A DNA stretch of 64,000 nucleotides from CAZKVJ01 sp964556225. GTDB taxonomy: Bacteria > Actinomycetota > Acidimicrobiia > Acidimicrobiales > Ilumatobacteraceae. The translations under genes were made by a program, and so were the position numbers. Numbering within the stretch: position 1 is the stretch's first letter; the number at the start of each line of letters is the position of its first letter. The notes below the pieces were generated by a model. The model searched no databases, was not told the DNA's origin, and worked only from the letters and a program-made list of their open reading frames with translations. Location: contig CAZKVJ010000002.1 in NCBI GenBank assembly GCA_964556225.1, positions 1-64,000 of the forward strand, written 5' to 3'. Shown here in pieces: positions 15,592 to 25,300 of this stretch.

Positions 15592-18177
15592 ATGGCCAGG
15601 CCCCTCGTCATCGTGGAGTCCCCCGCGAAGGCCAAGACCATCGCGAAGTTCCTCGGCAACGCCTTCGACGTGCGCGCCTCGGTGGGCCACGTCGCCGACC
15701 TGCCGTCCAAGGGGTTGGCCGTCGACGTCGACAACGGGTTCAAGCCCACCTACGAGCTGACCGAGCGCGGCCGGCAGGTGGTGAAGGACCTGCGGGCGGC
15801 GCTGAAGGAGGCGAGCGAGCTGTACCTCGCCACCGACGAGGACCGCGAGGGGGAAGCCATCAGCTGGCACCTGCTCGAGCACCTGAAGCCGAAGGTCCCG
15901 GTGAAGCGGATGGTGTTCCACGAGATCACCAAGGCGGCGATCGACCACGCCGTCGCCAACCCCCGCGGCATCGACCACGGCCTCGTCGACGCCGCCGAGA
16001 CCCGCCGCATCCTCGACCGGCTGTACGGCTACGAGGTGTCGCCGGTGCTGTGGAGGCGGGTCAACCGCGGCCTGTCGGCCGGTCGGGTGCAGAGCCCCAC
16101 CATCCGCCTGATCGTGCAGCGCGAGCGTGAGCGCATCGCGTTCGTGTCGGCCGGGTACTGGGACCTCGTGCTGCACTCGGCCACCACCCCAGCGTTCGAC
16201 GCCCGGCTCGTCGCCGTCGACGGCCAGCGGGTGGCCACCGGCAAGGACTTCGCCGCGGACGGCACCCCGAGGGGTGACGTCGTCGTCATCGACGAGGCGC
16301 GCGCCCTCACCCTGGCCGAGGGCCTCGACGGCGTCCCGGTCACCGTCCGCTCCGTCGACGAGAAGCCGTACCGCAGCTCGCCGAGGGCGCCGTTCATGAC
16401 CAGCACCCTGCAGCAGGAGGGCGGCCGCAAGCTGCGCCTGTCGGCCTCGCAGGTGATGCGGGTGGCCCAGGGCCTCTACGAGCGCGGCTACATCACCTAC
16501 ATGCGCACCGACAACGTGGTGCTGTCCGACGAGGCGCTGGCCGCGGTGCGAGCCGAGGTCGGCCGGGCCTACGGGGCGTCGTTCCTCTCGCCCGGCCCGC
16601 GCACGTTCGCCACGAAGGTCAAGAACGCGCAGGAGGCCCACGAGGCCATCCGCCCGACCATCCCGCTGCGCGCCCCCGACACCCTGACGGGCGAGCTGAA
16701 CGGCCAGGAGCTGGCGCTGTACCGGATGATCTGGCAGCGCACGCTCGCCTCGCAGATGGCCGACGCCACCGGCACCACGGTGTCGCTGCGCCTCGGCGCG
16801 ACCGCCGCCGTGCGCGACGCGCCTGCCGCCGTGTGCGAGCTGGCCGCGAGCGGCACCACGATCACCTTCCCCGGCTACCGCCAGGTGTACGTCGAGTCCA
16901 CCGACGACGACACCGAGAGCGAGCAGGAGGCGCTGCTGCCGGTGCTCGCCGTGGGCGACCCGGTGCCGGTCGCCTCGATCGAGCCGGAGGGTCACGCCAC
17001 CACGCCACCTGCTCGCTACACCGAGGCGTCCATCGTCAAGCGCCTCGAGGAGCTGGGCATCGGCCGGCCGTCCACGTGGGCGTCGATCATCCAGACGGTG
17101 CAGGACCGCGGCTACGTGTGGAAGAAGGGACAGGCACTGGTGCCCACCTGGACCGCGTTCGCCGTGGTGGGCCTGCTCGAGCGCCACTTCGGCGATCTGG
17201 TCGACTACGACTTCACGGCCCGGGTCGAAGAGGACCTCGACGAGATCGCAGCCCGTCACCTGCAGAAGGAGCGCTGGCTCCAGGACTTCTACTTCGGCGA
17301 CGACCACGACCTGCCCGGCCTGAAGCGACTGGTACAGGAGAACCTCGACGAGATCGACGCCGCCGAGGTCAACACGTTCCCGATCGGCACGGACCCCGCC
17401 ACCGGTGAGCTCGTCGTCGTGAAGCCGGGCAAGTACGGCCCGTACGTGAAGCGGGGCGAGGACACGGCCAGCGTGCCCGACGACATGGCCCCGGACGAGC
17501 TGACCATCGAGGTCGCCACGGCGCTGCTCGCCGCGCCCCGATCCGACGAGCCGATCGGTGAGCTCGACGGACTGCCGGTGTACGCCAAGTCCGGGCGTTA
17601 CGGCCCGTACGTGCAGTGGGGCACCCCCGACGCGCCTCCGCCGGGGCTCGACAAGCCGAAGATGGCGAGCCTGTTCCAGACGATGACGCTCGAGCGCCTG
17701 ACGCTGACCGACGCCGAGCAGCTGCTGTCGCTGCCCCGCACCCTCGGCATCGACCCCGCCGACGGCGAGACGGTCACCGCCCAGAACGGCCGCTACGGCC
17801 CATACGTGTCGAAGGGCAAGGAGAGCCGCTCCCTGGCCAGCGAGGAACAGCTCTTCACCGTGACGCTCGACGAGGCGCTCGCGCTGCTCGCCCAGCCGCG
17901 CCAGTTCCGGGGCCGGGGCGCGGCGGCGCCGAAGCCGCCGCTGCGCGAGTTCGGCACTGACCCGGTGAGCGGGCGGCCGGTCGTGGCCAAGGAGGGCCGC
18001 TTCGGCGTCTACGTCACCGACGGCGAGACGAACGCGTCGCTCACCAGGGGCGACCGGCTCGAGGCCATGACGCCGGAGCGGGCGTTCGAGCTGCTGGCCA
18101 TCCGGCGCGAGACCGCAGGGTCGAAGCCGGCCAAGAAGGCGCCGGCCAAGCGGGCCGCGACGCGCAAGCGCACGTGA
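15592..18177 (+). CDS. topA: DNA topoisomerase I
   Basis: An 861-residue type IA topoisomerase that relaxes negative supercoils. The TOPRIM domain is at the N-terminus (IVESPAKAKTI, then DEDREGEAISWHL). The catalytic Tyr303 lies in GYITYMRTDN, with preceding YRSSPRAPFMTSTLQQE. The C-terminus has four TopoI_C repeats (KPGKYGPYVKRG, KSGRYGPYVQWG, QNGRYGPYVSKG, KEGRFGVYVTDG) instead of zinc fingers, and a Lys-rich tail, as in actinobacterial TopA. It is followed 7 bp later by tmk and then holB, a gene order shared with other actinobacteria. Confidence 0.95.
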   Translation: MARPLVIVESPAKAKTIAKFLGNAFDVRASVGHVADLPSKGLAVDVDNGFKPTYELTERGRQVVKDLRAALKEASELYLATDEDREGEAISWHLLEHLKPKVPVKRMVFHEITKAAIDHAVANPRGIDHGLVDAAETRRILDRLYGYEVSPVLWRRVNRGLSAGRVQSPTIRLIVQRERERIAFVSAGYWDLVLHSATTPAFDARLVAVDGQRVATGKDFAADGTPRGDVVVIDEARALTLAEGLDGVPVTVRSVDEKPYRSSPRAPFMTSTLQQEGGRKLRLSASQVMRVAQGLYERGYITYMRTDNVVLSDEALAAVRAEVGRAYGASFLSPGPRTFATKVKNAQEAHEAIRPTIPLRAPDTLTGELNGQELALYRMIWQRTLASQMADATGTTVSLRLGATAAVRDAPAAVCELAASGTTITFPGYRQVYVESTDDDTESEQEALLPVLAVGDPVPVASIEPEGHATTPPARYTEASIVKRLEELGIGRPSTWASIIQTVQDRGYVWKKGQALVPTWTAFAVVGLLERHFGDLVDYDFTARVEEDLDEIAARHLQKERWLQDFYFGDDHDLPGLKRLVQENLDEIDAAEVNTFPIGTDPATGELVVVKPGKYGPYVKRGEDTASVPDDMAPDELTIEVATALLAAPRSDEPIGELDGLPVYAKSGRYGPYVQWGTPDAPPPGLDKPKMASLFQTMTLERLTLTDAEQLLSLPRTLGIDPADGETVTAQNGRYGPYVSKGKESRSLASEEQLFTVTLDEALALLAQPRQFRGRGAAAPKPPLREFGTDPVSGRPVVAKEGRFGVYVTDGETNASLTRGDRLEAMTPERAFELLAIRRETAGSKPAKKAPAKRAATRKRT

Positions 18178-18184
18178 GCCGGTC

Positions 18185-18793
18185 GTGACCACCGCCTGCT
18201 ACGTGGTGCTCGAGGGCCTCGAGGGATGCGGGAAGTCCACCCAGGCCACGCTGCTGGCAGCCGAGCTCGGTGCCCGTCTCACCCGCGAGACCGGTGGGAC
18301 GGACACCGGTGCCGCCATTCGGGCGCTGCTGGCGGACCCGGCCAACACCCACCTGTCGCCGCGGGCCGAGGCGCTGCTGGCGGCGGCCGACCGCGCCCAG
18401 CACCTGGCCGAGGTCGTCGTGCCCACCCTGGCTGCGGGGCGCCACGTGGTGAGCGATCGCAGCGCGTGGTCGAGCCTCGCCTACCAGGCCTACGGTCGCC
18501 AGCTGCCGGTGGAGGAGGTCCGACGGCTCAACGACTGGGCCATCGACGGGCGCTGGCCCGACCTGGCGGTGTACCTGTTGGTGCCACCGCCGGTGCTGGC
18601 CGAGCGGATGGCGGGCCGCGAGCTCGACCGCTTCGAGCGTGAGGACGGGGCGTTCTTCGCCCGCGTCGCCGACGGCTACGCCGAGATGGCCGGTGCCGAT
18701 CCCGCCCGCTGGGTCGTGGTCGACGGGTCCGCCCCGATCGAGCAGGTCGCCGCGGCCGTGCGGGCCGCCGTTCGGGAGCGGCTCGGGCTGTGA
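18185..18793 (+). CDS. tmk: Thymidylate kinase
   Basis: A 202-residue dTMP kinase. The P-loop is GLEGCGKST (11-19), the DR(S) motif is VVSDRSAWSSLAYQ, and a LID-like segment follows LFERMAGRELDRFE in the C-terminal half. The usual REPGGT motif reads RETGGT, a Pro to Thr change. GTG start; its stop overlaps the holB GTG (GTGA), so the two replication genes are translationally coupled. Confidence 0.9.
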   Translation: MTTACYVVLEGLEGCGKSTQATLLAAELGARLTRETGGTDTGAAIRALLADPANTHLSPRAEALLAAADRAQHLAEVVVPTLAAGRHVVSDRSAWSSLAYQAYGRQLPVEEVRRLNDWAIDGRWPDLAVYLLVPPPVLAERMAGRELDRFEREDGAFFARVADGYAEMAGADPARWVVVDGSAPIEQVAAAVRAAVRERLGL

Positions 18794-19842
18794 GCCCGGT
18801 CAGCGTCTGGGACGGGGTCGTCGGCCAGCCCGAGGCGGTCAAGGTGCTGGCGGCCGCCGTGGCCGATCCGGTCCACGCCTACCTGTTCGTCGGCCCCCCG
18901 GGCTGCACGAAGGAGCCGGCCGCCCGCGCCTTCGCGGCGCTCCTGGTCGACCCCACCGCAGACCCTGGGTCACGCGGCGTGCGCCTGGCGCTGTCGGGGG
19001 ACCACCCCGACGTCGTCGAGGTGCGCCGAGAGGGACCGGCCATCTCGATGGCCATGGCCGAGCAGATCGTGCGCCGCGCCGCGCTGGCGCCGGTGGAGGG
19101 CAGCCGGAAGGTGATGATCCTCCACGAGTTCCACCTCATCGCCCCGCCGGCCGCTGCGGCGCTGCTGAAGACGATCGAGGAACCGCCCGCCTCCACGGTG
19201 TTCGTGATCCTGGCGGACCAGAGCCCACCCGAGCTCACGACGATCGCGTCCCGGTGCGTCCGGGTCGGCTTCCGCTCGCTGACCGCCGCCGAGATCGACG
19301 CCCGCCTGCAGCACGAGGGCTTCGAGCCGGAGCGGGCGGGGCAGGCAGCGGCGGCCAGTGGCGGTGACCTCGACCGGGCCCGGCTGCTGGCCACCGACGA
19401 TGACCTCGTCCACCGCCGGCGTGTGTTCGCCGAGGTTCCCCATCGACTCGACGGCACGGGCGCCGTGGTCGCCACCACCGTCGACGAGCTGCTGGGACTG
19501 ATCGACACGGCGGCGGCGCCGCTGACCCGGCGTCACGAGCAGGAGCTCGCCGAGCTGGAGGAGCGGGTGGCCGCCACGGGCGAGCGCGGCTCCGGGCGCA
19601 GGGAGCTCGTCGAGCGCCACAAGCGAGAGCTGCGCCGCCACCGCACCGACGAGCTGCGGGCCGGGCTGGGGGCCATCGCCGGCACGTACCGCGACCTGCT
19701 CATCGACCACCAGGACACCCGCCGGCCGGACGCGTTCATCGCGGCCGTGGCCCGCATCCACGGGGCGCTCGAGGCGCTCGACCGGAACCCGAACGAGACG
19801 CTGCTCCTCCAGGCGCTCCTGCTCGACCTCCCCTCGTTCTGA
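18790..19842 (+). CDS. holB: DNA polymerase III delta' subunit
   Basis: A 350-residue clamp-loader subunit. It has a AAA+-type N-terminal domain with a degenerate Walker A GPPGCTKEPAARAFAALL, VEGSRKVMILHEFHLIAPPAAAALLKTIEEPP, and the sensor-like TTIASRCVRVGF. The P-loop lacks the canonical GKT, as in delta' proteins that do not hydrolyse ATP. The C-terminal half is helical and charged. It ends 62 bp before tRNA-Thr. Confidence 0.88.
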   Translation: MSPVSVWDGVVGQPEAVKVLAAAVADPVHAYLFVGPPGCTKEPAARAFAALLVDPTADPGSRGVRLALSGDHPDVVEVRREGPAISMAMAEQIVRRAALAPVEGSRKVMILHEFHLIAPPAAAALLKTIEEPPASTVFVILADQSPPELTTIASRCVRVGFRSLTAAEIDARLQHEGFEPERAGQAAAASGGDLDRARLLATDDDLVHRRRVFAEVPHRLDGTGAVVATTVDELLGLIDTAAAPLTRRHEQELAELEERVAATGERGSGRRELVERHKRELRRHRTDELRAGLGAIAGTYRDLLIDHQDTRRPDAFIAAVARIHGALEALDRNPNETLLLQALLLDLPSF

Positions 19843-19904
19843 GGACCGCACCCGGATCGGGGTAGGACCGCCGCCGAGCCGATCGGTAGAGTCTCGGGGC
19901 CATC

Positions 19905-19977
19905 GCCCACCTAGCTCAGTCGGCAGAGCAACGCACTCGTAATGCGTAGGTCGAGGGTTCGATTCCCTCGGTGGGCT
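19905..19977 (+). tRNA. tRNA-Thr (anticodon CGT)
   Basis: A complete cloverleaf: acceptor GCCCACC/GGTGGGC with discriminator T, D arm GCTC/GAGC, anticodon stem ACGCA/TGCGT around loop CTCGTAA (anticodon CGT, codon ACG), and T arm GAGGG/CCCTC around TTCGATT. CCA is not encoded. It lies between holB and the convergent kinase gene. No second copy of its 3' end was found, so it is not an obvious integration site. Confidence 0.95.
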
Positions 19978-20005
19978 CTCCACCCGCCGGCCTGGTCGAC
20001 CGAGG

Positions 20006-21112
20006 TCAGCCGGCGGTCCAGTAGGAGCCATCCAGCATCCGCGCCAAGAGGTGCGGCACGAACGTCAGCTCGTCGGGGTCGTCCGGGGGCGGCTGCAACC
20101 CGTAGTGCACGTTGCGGCCGAGGGTGCGCAGCGAGACGATCGCGTACCGGGCCGCGGCGAACACCTCGAACCACTCGAGGTGCTCCACGGTGCGCCCGCC
20201 GGCGGCCTCGTAGTCGGCGACGAAGCGCTCCCGCCGGAACAGGTCCGCCAGCCCAGGGAACCCGTACTTCACCGCCAGGTCCTGGAAGAAGGCATGCAGG
20301 AAGATCGTCCAGGCGACGTCGATCTCGGCCGGGCCCACGGCGGCCATCTCCCAGTCGAGCACGCCCACCGGGCGGATGCCGTCGAAGAGGATGTTGCCGG
20401 GGCGGGCGTCGCCCCACAGCAGGACCAAGGGACCGTCGGGCGGGCGATGCTCGTCGAGCCAGTCGAGGGTGCGCTCGACGATCGGGTAGTGCACACCGTC
20501 ACGGGCCCACTCGTAGTACCAGCGCTGGTACCCGAGGTGCTGCTCGAGGCCCATCGCGCCGAACGCCGGGCGGTCGAGGAAGCCGAGATCGTGGGTGGCC
20601 GGCGTGAGACGATGCACCCCGGCGAGCACCCTCGCGCACTCCTGCTCCAGGCGCCGCTGATCCGCCGCCGGCGCCTCCATGAACCAGCCGCCGAACACGT
20701 ACGGCGGCATGTCGGGCAGCGGGCGTCCGTCGATGCGATGCATCACCAGGAACGGGCTTCCGACCCAGCTCGGATCCGTCTCGTGCCACGCCACCGTGGG
20801 AACCGGCACGTCCGTGTGCGATCCCACGAGGCGCATCACCTGCGCCTGCAGTGCCAGGTCGTACTCGGGGAACACGGGGAACACGTCGGGCAGCGGCGCG
20901 AGGCGGGCCACGTACGACTCGACCAGGTCGCCGCGGCGCACGTCGAACAGGACCGTCTCGCTCGACATGCCGTTGCCGTCCGGCATCGACACCCGCTCCA
21001 CGACCGCGTCCGGGTCGACGACGGCGCGCACCCACGCCGCGAGCCGCTCGTCGAGCCCCGCGGTGTCGCGTCGCCACGGCGTCGGCGTCGTGTGGTCCTG
21101 GTCGTCACTCAT
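20006..21112 (-). CDS. APH-fold phosphotransferase
   Basis: A 368-residue protein of the aminoglycoside/choline kinase-like family. Catalytic loop LLWGDARPGNILFDG (Gly in place of the usual His before Asp) and metal-binding VGVLDWEMAAVGPAEIDVAW are clear, and the N-lobe includes SSETVLFDVRRGDLVESYVARL. The long form with SSETVLFD and YPxxER-like segments is typical of the phosphotransferase linked to ACAD10/11-type catabolism of hydroxylated acyl-CoAs in actinobacteria, so antibiotic resistance is unlikely. ATG at 21112, no close -10 box. Confidence 0.75.
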   Translation of the reverse strand: MSDDQDHTTPTPWRRDTAGLDERLAAWVRAVVDPDAVVERVSMPDGNGMSSETVLFDVRRGDLVESYVARLAPLPDVFPVFPEYDLALQAQVMRLVGSHTDVPVPTVAWHETDPSWVGSPFLVMHRIDGRPLPDMPPYVFGGWFMEAPAADQRRLEQECARVLAGVHRLTPATHDLGFLDRPAFGAMGLEQHLGYQRWYYEWARDGVHYPIVERTLDWLDEHRPPDGPLVLLWGDARPGNILFDGIRPVGVLDWEMAAVGPAEIDVAWTIFLHAFFQDLAVKYGFPGLADLFRRERFVADYEAAGGRTVEHLEWFEVFAAARYAIVSLRTLGRNVHYGLQPPPDDPDELTFVPHLLARMLDGSYWTAG

Positions 21113-21200
21113 CGCATCCCCCGACCCGCCGTCCGCCGAAGGGCGGCGGGCGGGCGGACGCTAGCGCAGGTCGGATCACCCGCAGATCGGCTGCCCTGGC

Positions 21201-21206
21201 TACCGT
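21201..21206 (+). promoter_or_regulatory. -10-like box of the second APH-fold gene
   Basis: TACCGT ends eight bases before the GTG at 21215; a leaderless transcript is predicted. Confidence 0.4.
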
Positions 21207-21214
21207 GTCGCGCC

Positions 21215-22036
21215 GTGGACACGGCGGCGCTCAGCCCCCTCACTGCGGCGGTGCGGCTGGGCGAAGCGCTCGGCCTCGGACCGACGGAGCCGGTGGTGCT
21301 GGCCGACCGGAGCAACCTCGTGGTCCACCTCGCCCCGGCGCCGGTGGTGGCCCGCGTCGCCACCCGGACCGCGCTCGCCCGCCCCGACGTCGAGCGGTGG
21401 CTGGCCCGGGAGGTGGACGTCACCCGCCATCTCGCCAGCGTCGACGCTGCGGTCGTGACGCCGTGCTCGCATGTCGACCCCGGCCCGCACCAGGTGGGCG
21501 GTCGATGGGTCACCCTGTGGGACCACGCCGGGCACGACCCCAGCACCGTGCTCGACCCGGTCGCGCTCGGCCGTTCCCTCGGCCAGCTGCACCAGGCGCT
21601 CGCCACCTACGAGGGCGACCTGCCGTACCTGCCCGTCGCCCTCGACGAGGTGGCGGCCGGCATCGACGAGATCGAGCGCGAGGGCAGCGTGCGCCCCGGC
21701 GAGCTGAGCGCGCTGCGAGAGGAGCTGGAGCGCCTGAGCCCCGCCCTGCGCGGCCCGACGTCACCAGTGCAGCCACTGCACGGCGACGCCCACGCCCGCA
21801 ACGTCCTGGCCACCTCCGCCGGCCCTCGTTGGGTCGACTTCGAGGACGCCGGCATGGGGCCCGTCACATGGGATCTTGCGTGCCTGACCCGGCTCCACCC
21901 CGCTCGCCGTGACGAGATCCTCGAGGCACACGGCGGCGGCTTCGACGCGGCCGACCTGGCGCCGTTCCTCGAGGCGCGCGACCTGCAGGCCAGGGTCTGG
22001 CGCCTGCGCACGGCCGCCTGGCCCCGCGGCACGTGA
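21215..22036 (+). CDS. APH-fold phosphotransferase, second copy
   Basis: A 273-residue kinase-like protein. Catalytic loop VQPLHGDAHARNVLATS (His-Gly-Asp, Asn) and metal motif RWVDFEDAGMGPVTWDLACL are intact. It is shorter than the neighbouring kinase and only distantly similar to it; the two genes are divergent, about 100 bp apart. The GTG at 21215 begins the conserved sequence; a very long open frame further upstream is antisense to the neighbour. Substrate unknown. Confidence 0.75.
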   Translation: MDTAALSPLTAAVRLGEALGLGPTEPVVLADRSNLVVHLAPAPVVARVATRTALARPDVERWLAREVDVTRHLASVDAAVVTPCSHVDPGPHQVGGRWVTLWDHAGHDPSTVLDPVALGRSLGQLHQALATYEGDLPYLPVALDEVAAGIDEIEREGSVRPGELSALREELERLSPALRGPTSPVQPLHGDAHARNVLATSAGPRWVDFEDAGMGPVTWDLACLTRLHPARRDEILEAHGGGFDAADLAPFLEARDLQARVWRLRTAAWPRGT

Positions 22037-22049
22037 CCCGGCGCTGGTC

Positions 22050-22325
22050 TCAGCTGCCCGGGTCCGTGACGTCCGGGTTCGCCTGGCGGTAGTACTCCCA
22101 CTCCTCGATGCGGGTGCCGTCGGGCAGCTTGCAGTACCCGACCGTACCGCCCGCCTCATCGACCAGCTCCACGGTGCCGCCCTGCTCCTCGCAGTACACC
22201 GACGCCGGGTTGGCGACCTGCACCACGGTGGTGTCGCCGCCACCGTCGTCGTCGCCGTCGTCGCCGTCGCCGCATCCGGCGAGCGCCAGCGTGACGGCCG
22301 CCATGATCATCCAGCCACGCCTCAT
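22050..22325 (-). CDS. Small DUF333-like lipoprotein
   Basis: A 91-residue lipoprotein with signal MRRGWMIMAAVTLALAGC (Cys18 in the lipobox), an Asp/Gly-rich linker, and a C-terminal domain ANPASVYCEEQGGTVELVDEAGG...YCKLPDGTRIEEWEYYR with two Cys that could form a disulfide. This is the DUF333 (hemolysin-like) pattern, function unknown. The ATG at 22325 has GGAGG five bases upstream; a GTG at 22328 is too close to that site. Confidence 0.7.
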   Translation of the reverse strand: MRRGWMIMAAVTLALAGCGDGDDGDDDGGGDTTVVQVANPASVYCEEQGGTVELVDEAGGTVGYCKLPDGTRIEEWEYYRQANPDVTDPGS

Positions 22326-22370
22326 CACGGCCTCCGATCCTCCGCCGCCACCTGGATCATCGCGCCGCGG

Positions 22371-25300
22371 TCACCAGGTGTCGACGCACGGGCGCTTCTT
22401 GGCCGTGCGCGGTGTGGGGGGCGGGACGGCGTCGAGGAGTCGCACGATCGTCCGGCGGGTGTCGGCGGGATCGATGACATCGTCGATCTCGAGGTACGAC
22501 GCCATGTTCACCGCCTTGCCGTGCTCGTACATCCGGGCGACCATCTCCTCGAACAGCTGGCGGCGCTCGACCGGGTCCTCCACGGCGGCCAGCTCGTTGC
22601 GGTAGCCCAGCTTCACCGCGCCCTCCAGACCCATGCCACCGAACTCGCCGGTCGGCCAGGCGATCGTGGCCAGCGGGGCGCGGAAGCTGCCGCCCGCCAT
22701 GGCCTGGGCGCCGAGCCCGTACCCCTTGCGCAGGACGACCGTCACGAGCGGCACGGTGAGGTTGGCGCCGGTGACGAACATCCGGCTGCAGTGGCGCACC
22801 AGCGCGGTCTTCTCGACCTCGGGCCCCACCATCATCCCCGGCGTGTCGCACAGCGACAGCAGCGGCAGGTCGAAGGCGTCGCACAGCTGCATGAACCGTG
22901 CCGCCTTGTCGGCGCCGTCGCTGTCGATCGCCCCGCCGAGGTGGGTCGGGTCGTTGGCCACGATCCCGACCGGGCGCCCCTCGATGCGGGCCAGCGCCGT
23001 GACCATCCCCCGCCCGAACCCGCGGCGCAGCTCCAGCACACTGCCCATGTCGGCCAGCGTGGTGATCACCTCCCGGATGTCGTACACGCGCAGCCGGTTC
23101 TCGGGGATCAGATGGCGGGCGAGGCGCTGGTCGACGCACTCCCACTCGTCGATGCGCCCCTGGAAGTACGCAAGGTACTGCTTGGCCACTGCCACGGCCT
23201 CGGCCTCGTCGGCCACCTCGATGTCGATCACCCCGTTCGGCACCTGCACGTCGTTCGGGCCGACCTCGTCCGGGCGGAACACGCCGAGCCCGCCGCCTTC
23301 GATCATCGCCGGGCCGCCCATGCCGATGTTCGACGCCTTGGTGGCGATGACGACGTCGCAGCACCCGAGCAGCGCGGCGTTGCCGGCGAAGCAGTACCCG
23401 CTGTTGATGCCCACCAGCGGGACCAGCCCCGACAGCTCGGCGAAGTAGACGAAGGCCAGGCAGTCGAGGCCCGCCACCCCCAGCGCGTCGGTGTCGCCCG
23501 GACGCCCGCCGCCGCCCTCGGTGAGCAGCACCACCGGCAGGCGCCAGCGCTCGGCCAGCTCGAACATCCGGTCCTTCTTGCGGTGGTTGTGCGTGCCCTG
23601 CGTCCCGGCGAGCACCGTGTAGTCGTAGGACATCAGCACGCAGCGCGACGCCTCGGGTCCGAAGCGGTCACCGTTCACCGAGCCGATCCCGGCCACCATC
23701 CCGTCGGCGGGCGTGCGCGCGATCAGATCCTCGAGGCTGCGGCGCCGCCGCTGGGCGGCCACGGCGAGCGCGCCGTACTCCACGAACGTGCCCGGGTCGC
23801 ACAGGTCGTCGATGTTCTCGCGCGCCGTGCGCTGCCCCGTGGCCCGGCGCTTGGCCACGGCGTCGGGTCGGGCTGCGTCGAGCGTGACGGCGTGGCGTTC
23901 GAGCACCTCCGCCAGGTCGGGCCGGATCTCGTCGAGGTCGATCCGTCGCTGTGCCACGACCTCGCTCTCACCACCGTCGAGCACCTCGACGTGGGCGAGC
24001 GGGTGCCCCTCGTAGACGGTGTCGCCGACGGCCACCACGACCGCCCGAACCACGGCCCGCTGGCGCGCCGCGACGACGTGCTCCATCTTCATCGACTCCA
24101 TCACGGCCACCTGCTGGCCCGCCACGACCTCGTCACCGACCGCCACGTCGAGGCTCACCACGGTGCCCTGCACCGGGGCAGCCAGCATCACCGTGCCGCT
24201 CGGCACCTCCGGCGGTGGGGGCGGCCCGGCGTCGTGGCGGGCGAGCTTGCCGTGGTGCAGCACCGCCAGCGGGTCGACCGCATCGACGCGCGCCCCGGCG
24301 AACCCCCTCCTCGCCGCGCCCTCCTCGACGCCGGCCTCCGCCGAGGTGGCCTGGGCCACCAGCTCGTCCAAGCGGTCCTCCACCAAGCGGGTGTGCAGCT
24401 CGCCCGCCGCGACCTCCGCCAGCTCCAGCAGGGCCTGCAGCACGCCGAGGTTCGTCGGCACGCCCTCGATGTGCAGCTCGGCGAGCGCTCCCCGCAGCCG
24501 GGTGAGCGCCTCCGGGTAGCCACCCGATGGTGCCCTGGCGATGACCTTCGCGAGCAGCGGGTCGTATCGGGTGCCGATCTCGGCGCCGGCGCCGGTGGCG
24601 GTGTCGATGCGCACACCCGGGCCGGTCGGCAGGTCGAACGCGTGCACGACGCCGGTGCCGGGGCGGGCCGTGCCGTCGGCCGCCAGCACCTCGGCGCTCA
24701 CCCGGGCCTGGATCGCGCAGCCGCGCACCTCGGCCCCGGCGCCGACCCCGAGGCCGACGTCGGCCAGCGTCGCGCCCGCCGCCAGGCGCAGCTGCACCGC
24801 CACGAGGTCGATCCCGGTGACCTCCTCGGTGACGGTGTGCTCCACCTGCAGGCGGGGGTTGGCCTCGATGAACACGAAGCCAGCGGGCACCTCCGGCGAC
24901 ACGAGGAACTCGAACGTGGCCACGTTCCGAAGCCGGGTCGACTCGGCGAGGCGGAGCGCGGCGTCGACCATGTGCGCTCGCAGCGCCGGGTCGAGGTTGG
25001 GGGCGGGCGCGATCTCGACCAGCTTCTGGTGCCGGCGCTGCAGGCTGCACTCCCGCTCGCCCAGGTGGGCGACGGCTCCGGTCCCGTCGCCGACGACCTG
25101 CACCTCCACGTGGCGCGCCCGGCGCACCAGGCGCTCGACGTACACCGCGCCCTCGCCGAAGGCCGAGCGAGCCTCCGAGGCGCACCGCTCCATCGCCCCC
25201 GCCAGGTCGGCGGGATCGAGCACCACGCGCATGCCGCGACCGCCACCGCCGGCCAGCGCCTTCACCATCACGGCCGCCCCGTCACCGAGGCCTTCCATGA

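Noticed and set aside
19905..19977. tRNA-Thr as a possible integration site
   Set aside because: No second copy of its 3' end was seen and the neighbours are intact housekeeping genes.
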